64,000 nucleotides of DNA from Ilyomonas sp965219515 (GCA_965219515.1 OZ244776.1:2170001-2234000); one strand, 5' to 3'; positions 43,829 to 53,518 are shown, counted from the stretch's first letter. Notes: generated by a model not told the origin, from the letters alone. Program-made: numbers and translations.

Positions 43829-46573
43829 CTACTTATCTTTTTTCACATTCTGTTCTTTCGCTTTTTCAACCGAAAAATGATAACTGCCCGAACCAACCTG
43901 CAACTCAGCATAACCGTTTTTGATGCCGCTGTTTTTTATATCGGTTATGTTTGATAATTCTTTTCCGCTTTCTTTAATTTCTTCATCGTCAGAAACCGGA
44001 ACATAAATGGTTGCCGTTGTATTTGCCGGAATGTCAACATCCATCATCAGCTTATGATTGGTGGTATCTCTTCGCCAGGTATTGCTAAGCTTGCCATAAT
44101 AGGTTTGCAAACTTGCCGATGCCGTTGTAAAGCTGTCGCTGATGTGCGGCTGCACTTTTATGTGCTTGTATCCAACGCCGTCTTCATACGTGTCAAGCCC
44201 GGTCATAACACGGTACATCCAATCTCCGATGGCGCCGTACGAATAATGATTGTACGAGTTCATAGACGGCACTTCGAACGTGCTGTCGGGCTTAATGCCG
44301 TCCCATCTTTCCCAGATGGTTGTAGCGCCCATCGTTACCGGGTAAAGCCACGAAGGATAAGTTTCCTGAAGCAGTAATTTATAGGCGATGGTATCGTATC
44401 CAAAGCGCGTAAGAACATGGCACAAATACGGCGTGCCGAGAAAACCGGTGGTTAAATGATTGTTGTAGCTTTTTACATTTTCTGCCAGCCGTTCTGCAGC
44501 CTGCGCCCGAAGCGGATCGGGAAGCATATCAAACTGCAATGCCAGCACATAAGCGGTTTGCGTGCCTGAAACCAGACGTCCGTTCGGTGTCATGTATTCG
44601 CGGGCAAACGCCTGTTTTATTTTTTTTAATAAGGCAGTATAATCCGCTTCGTCTTTGTTGTTTCCCAGTACATGAGCGGCGTTGATAAGCAGTTGCGTGG
44701 AATGAGCATAAAAGCATTGCGCAATCAGATATTTATCCGTAACCGCAGCGCGGCCGTCATTGTCGTCTTCGGGACGGTAAAACAGCCAGTCGCCAAAGTG
44801 AAAGCCGGTTTGCCATAAATCATTTTCGCTTTTTTCTGTCATGTAATCAACCCATGCTTTCATGCTGCCGTACTGATTTTGTAAGATATTTTTATCGCCA
44901 TAGGCAAGATACATATTCCAGGGAATGATGGTGCTTACATCAGCCCAGCCGGTTGAGCCGCCTGCATTTTCGCCCAATACATTCGGGATAACAAAGGGCA
45001 CCGATCCGTTGTGCTGATCTGCCGCAACGTCTTTGAGCCATTTGGCAAAAAAATCGTTGACGTTCATATTAAAGGAAGCCGTGCGCGAAAACACCTGCGC
45101 ATCGCCCGTCCAGCCCAGGCGCTCATCGCGCTGCGGGCAATCTGTTGGCACGTCAAGAAAATTGCCTTTTTGTCCCCATTCAATGTTGTGCTGAAGCTGA
45201 TTGATTAACGCATTGTCAGTAGAAAAAGTTCCGGTTGGCTTCATGTCGGAATACAAAGCGACGGCGGTAAAATTTTTTGGATTCAATTCACCACGGTAAC
45301 CTTCTACTTTTATAAACTGAAAGCCATGCCAGGTGAAGTGCGGCTCGAATGTCTCTTCCTCACTTCCTTTTAAAATATATACATCCTGCGCCTTTGCTTC
45401 GCGAAGATTGGCGGTATAAAAATCGCCTTTTTTGTCTAATACTTCCGCATGAGATACCCGGATGGTATCGCCTGCATTGCCTTTTACTTTTAACGCAACC
45501 CAACCAACCAGGTTCTGACCAAAATCAATCACTTTTTCTCCTTTCGGCGTGGTAATGATTTGCTTTGGTGTAAACGTTTCGTGCCTGCGCACCGGTTCGT
45601 TATAAGTAGCAATCAGGTTATCATAACCGAATGTATCAACGGCTACACCGCTCCAGTTTTTATCATCGTAACCAGGTAACGGCCAATCTTTTTTTTCTTG
45701 TCTTGCATCAATGGTTTCGCCGTTATAAATTTCAGCATAGCGAATGGCGCCGGCAGAAGATTTCCATGTGTCGTCTGTTGTAATAATTTTTGTTGAACCA
45801 TCGCCGTAAGTAATATTGATTTGTAACAATAAAGCGATGTCTTTACCATAAATATTTATATTGTTTGAAAACCCGATAACGCCACGATACCAGCCATTGC
45901 CAAGCGTAACGCCGATTGCGTTGTTACCTTGTTTTATGAGATTGGTTACATCAATAGTCTGATACTGAAGCCTGTTGTGATATGACGTCCAGCCGGGCGT
46001 TAAATACGCGTCGCCAATGCGTTTGCCATTGAGTTGTGCTTCATACAATCCGTGCGCTGTAATATAAGCCGTGGCTGATGTAATCTTTTTATCAGATGCA
46101 AATTCTTTGCGAAACATCGGGCTTGGTCGGGTTGAATCTTCCGTAAAGCCCGGTTCAATCCACTTTGCCTGCCAGTCGTTTGTATGCAACAATGCCGTTT
46201 GAAAAAAAACAGGCTCGCTCCACGCAGAAGCTTTGTTGTTATTATCCCAAATACGCACCTGCCAGAAATATTTTGTATCGCTTTGCAGCGCCGCACCTTT
46301 GTAAGAAACGTGAACAGAAGAATCGCTCATTATTTTACCACTGTTCCACATTGCATTTTTACCGTCTTTCCAAACTTTTATTTCGCAGGCGGTTTGCATT
46401 GTGTTTCTTTTATCGCTTGTAAGTTGCCAGCTAAAACGCGGTATTTCTACGTCTAACCCAACCGGGTTTGTTCTGTTTTCCGTCAATAAATTTTGTATCG
46501 TTACCTGTGCCGATAACGAAGTAAAAAAAATGATGCAGACAAGCAAACTGACGAAACGGAAAAATTTTCTCAT
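43829..46573 (-). CDS. GH78 alpha-L-rhamnosidase
   Basis: A 914-residue secreted enzyme. The signal peptide is at ATG 46573 (RKFFRFVSLLVCIIFF...SLSAQ). The N-terminal beta domains (Fn3-like, Bac_rhamnosid_N) contain GWTSYHNRLQYQT and LGNGWYRG. The (alpha/alpha)6 catalytic core has CPQRDERLGWTGDAQVFSRTASFN and FHFGDWLFY, and later MGATTIWERWDG. It ends with a beta domain (YKHIKVQPHI). It should cleave terminal alpha-L-rhamnose from glycans or glycosides. An in-frame ATG at 46597 adds eight residues with no signal character. It is upstream of the TIM-barrel gene. Confidence 0.95.
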   Translation of the reverse strand: MRKFFRFVSLLVCIIFFTSLSAQVTIQNLLTENRTNPVGLDVEIPRFSWQLTSDKRNTMQTACEIKVWKDGKNAMWNSGKIMSDSSVHVSYKGAALQSDTKYFWQVRIWDNNNKASAWSEPVFFQTALLHTNDWQAKWIEPGFTEDSTRPSPMFRKEFASDKKITSATAYITAHGLYEAQLNGKRIGDAYLTPGWTSYHNRLQYQTIDVTNLIKQGNNAIGVTLGNGWYRGVIGFSNNINIYGKDIALLLQINITYGDGSTKIITTDDTWKSSAGAIRYAEIYNGETIDARQEKKDWPLPGYDDKNWSGVAVDTFGYDNLIATYNEPVRRHETFTPKQIITTPKGEKVIDFGQNLVGWVALKVKGNAGDTIRVSHAEVLDKKGDFYTANLREAKAQDVYILKGSEEETFEPHFTWHGFQFIKVEGYRGELNPKNFTAVALYSDMKPTGTFSTDNALINQLQHNIEWGQKGNFLDVPTDCPQRDERLGWTGDAQVFSRTASFNMNVNDFFAKWLKDVAADQHNGSVPFVIPNVLGENAGGSTGWADVSTIIPWNMYLAYGDKNILQNQYGSMKAWVDYMTEKSENDLWQTGFHFGDWLFYRPEDDNDGRAAVTDKYLIAQCFYAHSTQLLINAAHVLGNNKDEADYTALLKKIKQAFAREYMTPNGRLVSGTQTAYVLALQFDMLPDPLRAQAAERLAENVKSYNNHLTTGFLGTPYLCHVLTRFGYDTIAYKLLLQETYPSWLYPVTMGATTIWERWDGIKPDSTFEVPSMNSYNHYSYGAIGDWMYRVMTGLDTYEDGVGYKHIKVQPHISDSFTTASASLQTYYGKLSNTWRRDTTNHKLMMDVDIPANTTATIYVPVSDDEEIKESGKELSNITDIKNSGIKNGYAELQVGSGSYHFSVEKAKEQNVKKDK

Positions 46574-46826
46574 ATTGTAATTTTTTGGCGCTGGCAATTC
46601 ATTGTGAAAGCAATCGTAAATTTTTGTGACGACAAGTTGTGAAATAATATTGATAAATGAATCAATCTTTTGAAGATTTGTTCATTTGATTTTCATTACC
46701 TCTAATTTCATTAGAAAATAATTTGATTGCAAAAAGATATAGCAAACGAAATTAAATAGTTGTATTTAAATAATATTTACAAAGAAGTGTAACATGTATG
46801 AAGGCGTTTTATCTTTACTTTTTATT

Positions 46827-46899
46827 GCCAACTTAGCTCAGATGGCAGAGCATTTCATTCGTAATGAAAGGGTCGTCGGTTCGATTCCGATAGTTGGCT
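46827..46899 (+). tRNA. tRNA-Thr (anticodon CGT)
   Basis: A 73-nt tRNA. Acceptor stem GCCAACT/AGTTGGC, discriminator T. Anticodon stem TTTCA/TGAAA with loop TTCGTAA gives anticodon CGT, reading ACG. The T arm GGTTCGATTCC is standard. A weak -7-like box TATCTTTA at 46810-46817 lies 10 bp upstream. Confidence 0.94.
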
Positions 46900-47068
46900 C
46901 AGCTTATGGTTTAGTAACCAGTGATTATTTATTCATAACTGAAATTTCGTTTTCATTGATGAAGTAACTTCTTTGCATCAACCAAAAATCCCACACAATA
47001 AAAAACCGGAAAAATAGTTGACATCATTATAACAGCATCCGTTAACGCTGACAGTTAATTTTATCGTT

Positions 47069-47959
47069 ATGAACCACTCTTACACAGAACAACAATTTGA
47101 GAGAAACAAAAATCTGACAGCGCTTGGCATTACGCTTACAGTTTGTCTTGTGTTGTTGTTACTGATGTTTCTGATAAGCTGGACGGCTCCGCAAACACCG
47201 CCGCCTTTGGAAGACAATGGCATAGAAGTGAATCTGGGAAATGCGGATGCCGGTTTTGGCGATGTTGCGCCACAGATACCCGGCGAAATGGCGAAAGCCG
47301 AAGAAACGGATGTGCAACCTCCGAAAGCGGTGGCCTCGCAGGTTGAAACCGAAGAAAACAAAGAAGTGGCAGACAACGATGAAAAAGATGCGCCGGAGAT
47401 TCATACTTCGCCAAAGCCGAAAACAGAACCCAAGCCTGCCGCCGTTTTGCCAAAAGCAAAACCCAAACAAAAAGAGCAGGAAGTTGTGGCGAAACCCGCG
47501 CCTCCCAAACCTAAAGCCATTTATAAAGGCGGAGCTACCCAAAATAGTGCGGGCGGAAATGGCGCCGACAGTTATAACGGCGTAAAAAACCAGGGAATCG
47601 CCGGTGGCAACGGAGATCAGGGCAAACCCAATGGCAATCCTGCCTCCGACAGCTATACCGGAAACGGCGGCACAAGCAAAGGTGGCGTAAGCATCAGGAG
47701 CGGACTGAGCGGCAGACGATTTATTTATACACCTCAGTTTACCGATGAATTTAATCAAAATGCAAAAGTCGCGGTTGACATAACCGTAAATGCAGCCGGC
47801 AGCGTTATTAAAACGTCCATCAATCTAAGCGGAACTACAACCACCAATCAAAACATCAGGAGTATTGCTTTATCGAAAGCGAAGCAGTTAAAACTTAATG
47901 CCGGAAAAGCCGATGAGCAGACGGGAACCATCGTATTCGATTTCAGGCTGCGCGGATAA
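47069..47959 (+). CDS. TonB-like energy transducer
   Basis: A 296-residue protein. The N-terminal TM helix (LGITLTVCLVLLLLMFLISW) anchors it in the inner membrane. A periplasmic linker rich in Pro, Lys and Glu follows (KPKTEPKPAAVLPKAKP), then a Gly/Asn-rich stretch (GGNGADSYNGVKNQGIAGGNGDQ). A C-terminal TonB-like domain is weakly seen (KVAVDITVNAAGSVIKTSINLSG, ALSKAKQLKLN). It should energise TonB-dependent transporters such as SusC. No ExbB or ExbD gene is adjacent. It is 27 bp upstream of folC and probably co-transcribed. Confidence 0.85.
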   Translation: MNHSYTEQQFERNKNLTALGITLTVCLVLLLLMFLISWTAPQTPPPLEDNGIEVNLGNADAGFGDVAPQIPGEMAKAEETDVQPPKAVASQVETEENKEVADNDEKDAPEIHTSPKPKTEPKPAAVLPKAKPKQKEQEVVAKPAPPKPKAIYKGGATQNSAGGNGADSYNGVKNQGIAGGNGDQGKPNGNPASDSYTGNGGTSKGGVSIRSGLSGRRFIYTPQFTDEFNQNAKVAVDITVNAAGSVIKTSINLSGTTTTNQNIRSIALSKAKQLKLNAGKADEQTGTIVFDFRLRG

Positions 47960-47986
47960 ATTTGATTTAGCATCTTTGCAGGCGTT

Positions 47987-49276
47987 ATGAATTACCAGGA
48001 AACCATCGCTTATTTATACGAAAAACTGCCGTTGTTCAGCCGGCTTGGCGCCGATGCCATTAAAGCCGATTTAACTAATACCATTCGTCTTTGCAAATTT
48101 TTAGACAATCCGCAAAATACCTTCAAAACAATTCATGTTGCAGGCACAAACGGCAAAGGTTCGGTAAGCCACATGCTGGCTGCCATATTGCAAACGGCAG
48201 GATACAAAACGGGTCTTTATACATCGCCTCATTTAATTGATTTCAGAGAACGGATTAAAGTAAACGGTGCGCTTTGCACGCAACAGTTTGTTGTTGATTT
48301 TACAAAGAAAATACAACCGCTGATAGAAGACATTGAGCCATCTTTTTTTGAGATTGCGGTGGCAATGGCATTCGATTATTTTGCCAAAGAAAATGTTGAC
48401 ATCGCCGTTATAGAAACCGGATTGGGCGGACGTTTGGACAGCACCAATATCATAACGCCGGTACTTAGTATCATTACCAATATCGGGTTAGAGCATACAC
48501 AGATTCTGGGCGATACACTTGAGAAAATTGCCTTTGAAAAAGCGGGCATCATAAAGCCGCATATTCCGGTTGTAATTGGCGAACTGCTGCCTGAAACTGA
48601 GCCGGTATTTATAAAAACGGCGGATGAAAAAGCTTCGCCTTTATTGCCTGCGCAACAGAATTATTATGTATCCGATTTTGAATACGAACCTCAAAAGCTT
48701 ACCATAACCGTAGCTGAAACAAAGACAGACAACCGCGAGACGTATGAGTCTGATTTGTCCGGCATTTATCAAACAAAAAATATAATAACCGTTTTAGAGG
48801 CGGTTCGTTATCTGCAATCTGTCGGTTATCATATTTCATCGCCACAAATAAAAGAAGCCTTGCATCAGGTAAAAAAAATGACCGGTTTGCGCGGGCGCTG
48901 GGAAATAATTCGTGAGAAACCGGTTGTGATTGTAGATGTGGCGCACAATGCCGATGGCATGAAGCAGGTGGCTGAGCAATTAGAATTATCAACCTATCAA
49001 TCGCTTTATCTGATAATCGGGATGGTTAAAGACAAAGACGTTGCCGGCGCTCTGCGGCATTTGCCAAAAACGGCGAATTTTTATTTCACCAAACCGCAAA
49101 CGCCAAGGGCTTTACCGGAATCTGACATGGCTGCTATAGCCGCCGGTATTGGATTACACGGAAAAATATTCGCTGATGTAAATGCTGCGTTACAAAATGT
49201 TTTGACACACGCTAACAGTGAAGATCTGATAGTTGTTTGCGGAAGTGTGTTTCTGATCGGAGAATTGAATGTATAA
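47987..49276 (+). CDS. folC: Bifunctional folylpolyglutamate synthase/dihydrofolate synthase
   Basis: A 429-residue Mur-ligase-like enzyme that adds glutamate to folates. The ATP loop is HVAGTNGKGSVSHMLA, substrate motif DFRERIKVNG, the second signature IETGLGGRLDSTNII, and the C-terminal domain RGRWEIIREKPVVIVDVAHNADG. Length and order match FolC. It lies directly after the TonB-like gene and ends before a terminator and the IS982-like element. Confidence 0.95.
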   Translation: MNYQETIAYLYEKLPLFSRLGADAIKADLTNTIRLCKFLDNPQNTFKTIHVAGTNGKGSVSHMLAAILQTAGYKTGLYTSPHLIDFRERIKVNGALCTQQFVVDFTKKIQPLIEDIEPSFFEIAVAMAFDYFAKENVDIAVIETGLGGRLDSTNIITPVLSIITNIGLEHTQILGDTLEKIAFEKAGIIKPHIPVVIGELLPETEPVFIKTADEKASPLLPAQQNYYVSDFEYEPQKLTITVAETKTDNRETYESDLSGIYQTKNIITVLEAVRYLQSVGYHISSPQIKEALHQVKKMTGLRGRWEIIREKPVVIVDVAHNADGMKQVAEQLELSTYQSLYLIIGMVKDKDVAGALRHLPKTANFYFTKPQTPRALPESDMAAIAAGIGLHGKIFADVNAALQNVLTHANSEDLIVVCGSVFLIGELNV

Positions 49277-49309
49277 AAAAAGCGGCTGCTTGTTGCAAAC
49301 CGCTTTTCT
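49276..49309 (+). terminator. Terminator of folC
   Basis: Stem AAAAGCGG/CCGCTTTT (49278-49285 and 49300-49307) with a 14-nt loop and T-rich flank, just after the folC stop. Confidence 0.75.
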
Positions 49310-49318
49310 TTATAATTT

Positions 49319-50292
49319 ATGCGAATCAAGGGTTAGTTAGGTTAGTAAAGAATAGACGTGAAGGAGATTCGTTAGGTATTTATGCTAATAAACAACCTAA
49401 TTAAAATCTACTTTCACGTCTGCGGCAAATATAAGGAGCAATTATATTGGGAAGTGCAGCGCTTTAGTAACAACAGCCAGCCTGCTGAAATGATTACAGA
49501 TGAAGAGTTAATGACCATTTATCTGTTTTGTGTAGCTTATGAAGAGAAATATAAAATAAAATCAATGTATAATCATATTAAAAACCATTGGCACAGTTGG
49601 TTTCCCACTCTTCCTTCTTATCAGTCCTTTAATGCAAGACTGAACAGGCTCTGTGATGCATTTTGTGTGTTGATGATTGAGTTTTTTGACAGCCTGCCTG
49701 TTTGTAACGATCAGTTGAAGGTGTTGCTGGGCGATTCCTTTCCTGTTATCACCTGCTCTCATAAACGGACGGGAAAAGTAGCTACAGAACTTACCGCTAA
49801 AGGTTTTTGTGCAACTAAAAAGCTGCATTACTATGGTGTAAAAGTGCATATGCTCGGATTGAAAAGACCCGGCACCATCCCTTTTCCGCAATATGTGGAG
49901 GTGACGCCGGCAAGCGTTCATGATCTGGCAGCACTCAGAAACACGCTGGAAAAAACAGTGGCTGACCATTGCATTTTAGATAAAGCCTATGCTGATACAA
50001 TATTATCAAAACAGATGCTTACAAACAACAGCCTGTTGCTGACACCATTAAAAGATAAAAAAGGATGGGAAGCTCTTTTCAAACAAAGAGAACAGGCGTT
50101 CAACGACCTTTTCAACAAAGCAGTGGCAACCCTGAGGCAACCAATAGAATCATTATTTAACTGGATTAATGAACTCACTCAAATTCAAAACGCCTCTAAG
50201 GTGAGGTCTTCAAACGGACTTAGATTACACCTGTATGGAAAACTCGCTGCCGCTTTGATGATACTGTCCGCATTCTAACCCTTGATTCGCAT
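49319..50292 (+). mobile_element. Complete IS982-family insertion sequence
   Basis: A 974-bp element. The outer 18 bp form a perfect inverted repeat: left ATGCGAATCAAGGGTTAG at 49319-49336, right its reverse complement at 50275-50292. It is flanked by AATTT at 49314-49318 and again at 50293-50297, a putative 5-bp target duplication. The single transposase gene is intact and covers most of the element. It sits between folC and the minus-strand lipoprotein gene, with no interrupted gene. Confidence 0.93.
49382..50278 (+). CDS. IS982-family transposase
   Basis: A 298-residue transposase of the IS982/DDE group. The N-terminal helical domain (LMTIYLFCVAYEEKYKIKSMYNHIKNHW) and the catalytic region with GDSFPVITCSHKRTG (Asp), VTPASVHDLAALRNTLEK and CILDKAYAD (second Asp), RQPIESLFNWIN (Glu) are present, so the DDE set looks complete. 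Length is normal for IS982. It should catalyse transposition of the 974-bp element it lies in and is the only gene there. Confidence 0.93.
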   Translation: MLINNLIKIYFHVCGKYKEQLYWEVQRFSNNSQPAEMITDEELMTIYLFCVAYEEKYKIKSMYNHIKNHWHSWFPTLPSYQSFNARLNRLCDAFCVLMIEFFDSLPVCNDQLKVLLGDSFPVITCSHKRTGKVATELTAKGFCATKKLHYYGVKVHMLGLKRPGTIPFPQYVEVTPASVHDLAALRNTLEKTVADHCILDKAYADTILSKQMLTNNSLLLTPLKDKKGWEALFKQREQAFNDLFNKAVATLRQPIESLFNWINELTQIQNASKVRSSNGLRLHLYGKLAAALMILSAF

Positions 50293-50308
50293 AATTTGAA
50301 TATCCTTA

Positions 50309-51241
50309 TTAGGGAAGATAAGCATTAAAAGAACCTTTGAGCAATGCAGGGTTGTTGTCAGCATCGGTTGCCCAGCAATGAAAGGAACCGGTGATATGTT
50401 TGGTTGCGGCATCGTAACCGGTAATTGTAATATAAGAATAACTTGTACCCGCGGCAGCCACAACATTATCTGAGTAATACACATCATCTTCGCTGCTTAT
50501 ATTGGTTAAAGCAAGAAAATTATTTTCATTATCGCTGATCGGATAAACACCCGGTGTGATACCAGCAGCCGGGAGATCAATATCAAAACCAAAAAACTGA
50601 GTCAGGTCATCGCTAAAACCGCTTAGTTCAAGATACATCGTACCGTTATCGTCCTGTATGGTTGTGAGACCCGCTGGCAGCTTGCCGGAGTAAGATAAAC
50701 CACTGATCGAATCGGTAAAATGCCAGGTGCTGTCGTTTGCCGGATTAGCATCCACATAACTGGTATCAATTTCCGGTTCGCCTCCGCCGGTGTTGCCGTC
50801 ATTACCCAAACCTGTACCGGTACTGTCCTGAACATCAACGGTAAAACCGCAATTTCCCAATGAATCAACCGCAATTACAAAATCGGTCAGTTGTGGAAGA
50901 ATGGGTGTTCCTTTGGCTTTTAAAATTAGGGTATCAAAACCGGTTTTGCTGAAGAAACCAGATGCAGAAAAGTAAAATCCATGCAACGAATCAGTGGTGA
51001 TGTTATAGTTTCCGGTTGACTTTACGTTTACAGTAACCGTAATAAAATTGGTATCCTGCGCTGCAGAAACACCGTTGTAATATGTGCCATTCACCGTTAT
51101 GTCGTAGCAGGCTTTTGTAGAATCGTCGTGCAGGCTGAAACTTGCATTGTTGAGGTTTGATTCCTGGCTTAGTTCTTTCTGGCAGGAAAATAAAACAAGC
51201 GCCAGGCTGAGAAAAAAACCGAATGCCAATAATCGTTTCAT
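50309..51241 (-). CDS. Secreted lipoprotein with Bacteroidetes Ig-like domains
   Basis: A 310-residue lipoprotein. ATG 51241 begins MKRLLAFGFFLSLALVLFSC, with lipobox LFSC near residue 20. The mature part has two beta-sandwich segments joined by a Gly/Thr/Asp linker with GGGEPEIDTSYVDANPAND. It resembles lipoproteins of unknown function common in Chitinophagaceae. The IS982-like element ends 17 bp beyond its stop codon, so this gene is not interrupted. Confidence 0.8.
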   Translation of the reverse strand: MKRLLAFGFFLSLALVLFSCQKELSQESNLNNASFSLHDDSTKACYDITVNGTYYNGVSAAQDTNFITVTVNVKSTGNYNITTDSLHGFYFSASGFFSKTGFDTLILKAKGTPILPQLTDFVIAVDSLGNCGFTVDVQDSTGTGLGNDGNTGGGEPEIDTSYVDANPANDSTWHFTDSISGLSYSGKLPAGLTTIQDDNGTMYLELSGFSDDLTQFFGFDIDLPAAGITPGVYPISDNENNFLALTNISSEDDVYYSDNVVAAAGTSYSYITITGYDAATKHITGSFHCWATDADNNPALLKGSFNAYLP

Positions 51242-51318
51242 AGGAACTGATTTAAAATTGCAACTACTAATTTCAATCATAATGAAACGCTTTACCGACG
51301 ATAAAATTGCCTTTTCGC

Positions 51319-52719
51319 TTATTTAATTTCACCAACCATGCCAGCAGGTTTTACCCATTCGTCAAACTGTTCGGGTGTAAGATAGCCAAGCCGCACCGCC
51401 ATCTCTTTTAAGGTGGTATTTTCTTTATGAGCTTTCTGCGCAATTTCAGCCGCTTTATAGTAGCCGATTTTTGTGTTTAAGGCCGTTACCAGCATCAGGC
51501 TGTTTTGCACGTGTTTGTTGATATTGGCTTCAATCGGTTCAATTCCCGCAACGCATTTATCAGAGAAAGAAACGCAGCCTTCTCCAATAAGCCTTGCACT
51601 ATGTAGAAAATTATAGATGATCACCGGTTTAAATACATTTAATTCAAAATGTCCCGTTGCGCCGCCGATATTGATGGCTACATCATTGCCCATAACCTGA
51701 GCGGAAATCATGGTTAATGCTTCGCATTGCGTTGGATTCACTTTGCCCGGCATGATGGAAGAACCGGGTTCATTATCCGGTATAAAAATTTCGCCGATGC
51801 CGCTGCGCGGACCGCTCGACAACATGCGGATGTCGTTTGCTATTTTCATTAAACTGACCGCAACCGTTTTTAATGCGCCATGCGCTTCCACAATGGCATC
51901 GTGAGCAGCTAAGGCTTCAAATTTATTTTCCGCGGTAACAAACGGCAGCCCGGTTAGCTGCGCAATATGTTTTGCCACGAGTTCGCTGTAACCCTTTGGC
52001 GTATTAATTCCTGTGCCAACGGCGGTACCGCCGAGCGCCAGCTCGCTCACATGCGGCAACGTATTTTTTATCGCTTTGATGCCATGATTTAACTGCGATA
52101 CATAACCGCTGAATTCCTGCCCCAATGTTAGCGGCGTGGCGTCCATAAAATGCGTACGGCCAATTTTCACCACATTCATAAAAGCCTTGCTTTTTTCAGC
52201 TAATGTATCGCGCAACTTTTCGATGCCTGGCAACGTGGTTTCCATCAAAATTTTATATGCCGCAATGTGCATGGCGGTAGGAAACGTGTCGTTGCTCGAC
52301 TGTGATTTATTCACGTCATCATTGGGATGTATAAATTTTTCTTTATCGGTTAACTGCCCGCCGTGAATTACATGCGCGCGATAGGCGATCACTTCATTTG
52401 CGTTCATATTGCTCTGCGTACCGCTGCCGGTTTGCCATACCACAAGCGGAAACTGATCTTTTAATTTATTATTCAAAATTTCATCGCACACCTCACCAAT
52501 CAAATCTGCTTTTTCTTTTGGCAAAACGCCCAGTTCTTCGTTGGTTAATGCGGCGGCTTTTTTCAAATAAGCAAATGCTTTGATGATTTCTTCCGGCATC
52601 TTATTGATGTCCTGCGCAATCTTAAAATTCTCAATGCTGCGCTGCGTTTGCGCGCCCCAATATACATTTTCGGGCACCTGCACTTCACCCATCGTATCTT
52701 TTTCTATACGGTAATTCAT
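51319..52719 (-). CDS. fumC: Class II fumarate hydratase
   Basis: A 466-residue fumarase of the aspartase/fumarase superfamily that interconverts fumarate and malate in the TCA cycle. The signature GSSIMPGKVNPTQCE is present, and also TGSGTQSNMNANEV and the catalytic His region GRTHFMDATPLTLGQEFSG. ATG 52719 (MNYRIEKDTMGEVQVP) fits family length; the open frame upstream to 52884 has no family similarity. It lies downstream of infC but has a bidirectional-looking terminator between, so it is probably its own unit. Confidence 0.96.
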   Translation of the reverse strand: MNYRIEKDTMGEVQVPENVYWGAQTQRSIENFKIAQDINKMPEEIIKAFAYLKKAAALTNEELGVLPKEKADLIGEVCDEILNNKLKDQFPLVVWQTGSGTQSNMNANEVIAYRAHVIHGGQLTDKEKFIHPNDDVNKSQSSNDTFPTAMHIAAYKILMETTLPGIEKLRDTLAEKSKAFMNVVKIGRTHFMDATPLTLGQEFSGYVSQLNHGIKAIKNTLPHVSELALGGTAVGTGINTPKGYSELVAKHIAQLTGLPFVTAENKFEALAAHDAIVEAHGALKTVAVSLMKIANDIRMLSSGPRSGIGEIFIPDNEPGSSIMPGKVNPTQCEALTMISAQVMGNDVAINIGGATGHFELNVFKPVIIYNFLHSARLIGEGCVSFSDKCVAGIEPIEANINKHVQNSLMLVTALNTKIGYYKAAEIAQKAHKENTTLKEMAVRLGYLTPEQFDEWVKPAGMVGEIK

Positions 52720-52863
52720 ATCGTTGTTGTTAAGGCTGCGAAGATAGAACGGGACGGGGAGTTGTGAGTTGTGAGTTATGAATTCATGTTTAATATCAGC
52801 ATAGCTTATGTAACAACCGGCGCAACTTAATAGTAAAAGTTTTATTACGGAATCTTTAAAAAC

Positions 52864-52900
52864 AAAAAGTTCCGAAGTATGCATACTCCGAAACTTTTTT
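52864..52900 (-). terminator. Terminator of the thrS-infC unit
   Basis: A near-perfect palindrome (52864-52900), with stem about AAAAAGTTCCGAAGTA/TACTCCGAAACTTTTT including mismatch and wobble pairs. T-runs occur on both strands. It lies 49 bp beyond the infC stop codon and before fumC. Confidence 0.8.
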
Positions 52901-52948
52901 ATACAAAAAAAGAGCTTTCAACTCATAACTCATAATCCATAATTTTTA

Positions 52949-53518
52949 TTATGCTTTCTTTTTGGCAGATTTGGGTGCAAACATCGCCAGCATTCTTTTG
53001 CCTTCCATCTTTGGCATACTTTCCAATGCGCCAACATCGGCAAGCCGTTCTGCAAACTTTAAAAGCAGCAACTGGCCGCGATCCTGAAACATAATGGCGC
53101 GACCTTTAAATTGTACATAAGCCTTCACTTTGTTGCCATCTTTTAAAAAGCCTTCGGCATGTTTCGCTTTAAAATCAAAATCATGATCGTCGGTGCTGGG
53201 CGTGAAGCGGATTTCTTTTACCTCGCTTTGCTTGGCATTGGCTTTCATTTCTTTTTCCTTACGTTTTTTCTCGTAAAGAAACTTTTTGTAGTCAATCACT
53301 TTGCAAACCGGCGGTGTGGCATTTGGCGATATTTCTACCAAATCGAGTTCCTGCTGCTGCGCAATTTTTCGCGCTTCATCTGTCGGATAAACGCCTATGG
53401 TAACATTGTCGCCTACAAGGCGAACTTCGGGTACGCGGATTCTGTCGTTGATGCGGTGTTCAGGCTCCGGTTGCCTGTTAAATCTGGGGTTAAACCTTCC
53501 TCTGGGTGGTAATGCCAT
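52949..53518 (-). CDS. infC: Translation initiation factor IF-3
   Basis: A 189-residue IF-3 with N-terminal RINDRIRVPEVRLVGDN, the linker helix LVEISPNATPPVCKVIDYKKFLYEKKRKEKE and the C-terminal domain DFKAKHAEGFLKDGNKVKAYVQFKGRA...KMEGKRMLAMFAP. It binds the 30S subunit and checks start codons. ATG start at 53518. The typical downstream rpmI-rplT genes are not present; fumC follows. Upstream come a small membrane-protein gene and thrS. Confidence 0.96.
   Translation of the reverse strand: MALPPRGRFNPRFNRQPEPEHRINDRIRVPEVRLVGDNVTIGVYPTDEARKIAQQQELDLVEISPNATPPVCKVIDYKKFLYEKKRKEKEMKANAKQSEVKEIRFTPSTDDHDFDFKAKHAEGFLKDGNKVKAYVQFKGRAIMFQDRGQLLLLKFAERLADVGALESMPKMEGKRMLAMFAPKSAKKKA

Noticed and set aside
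46810..46817. Promoter box for tRNA-Thr (TATCTTTA)
   Set aside because: One mismatch to the -7 consensus and no good -33 partner; mentioned but not called.
47159..47758. A 199-codon minus-strand frame opposite the TonB-like gene
   Set aside because: Biased composition of the Pro/Lys linker produces the open frame; low-complexity Phe/Arg-rich product.
52720..52884. N-terminal extension of fumarase
   Set aside because: The 55-residue extension has no family similarity and would include a spacer repeat; the ATG at 52719 fits.
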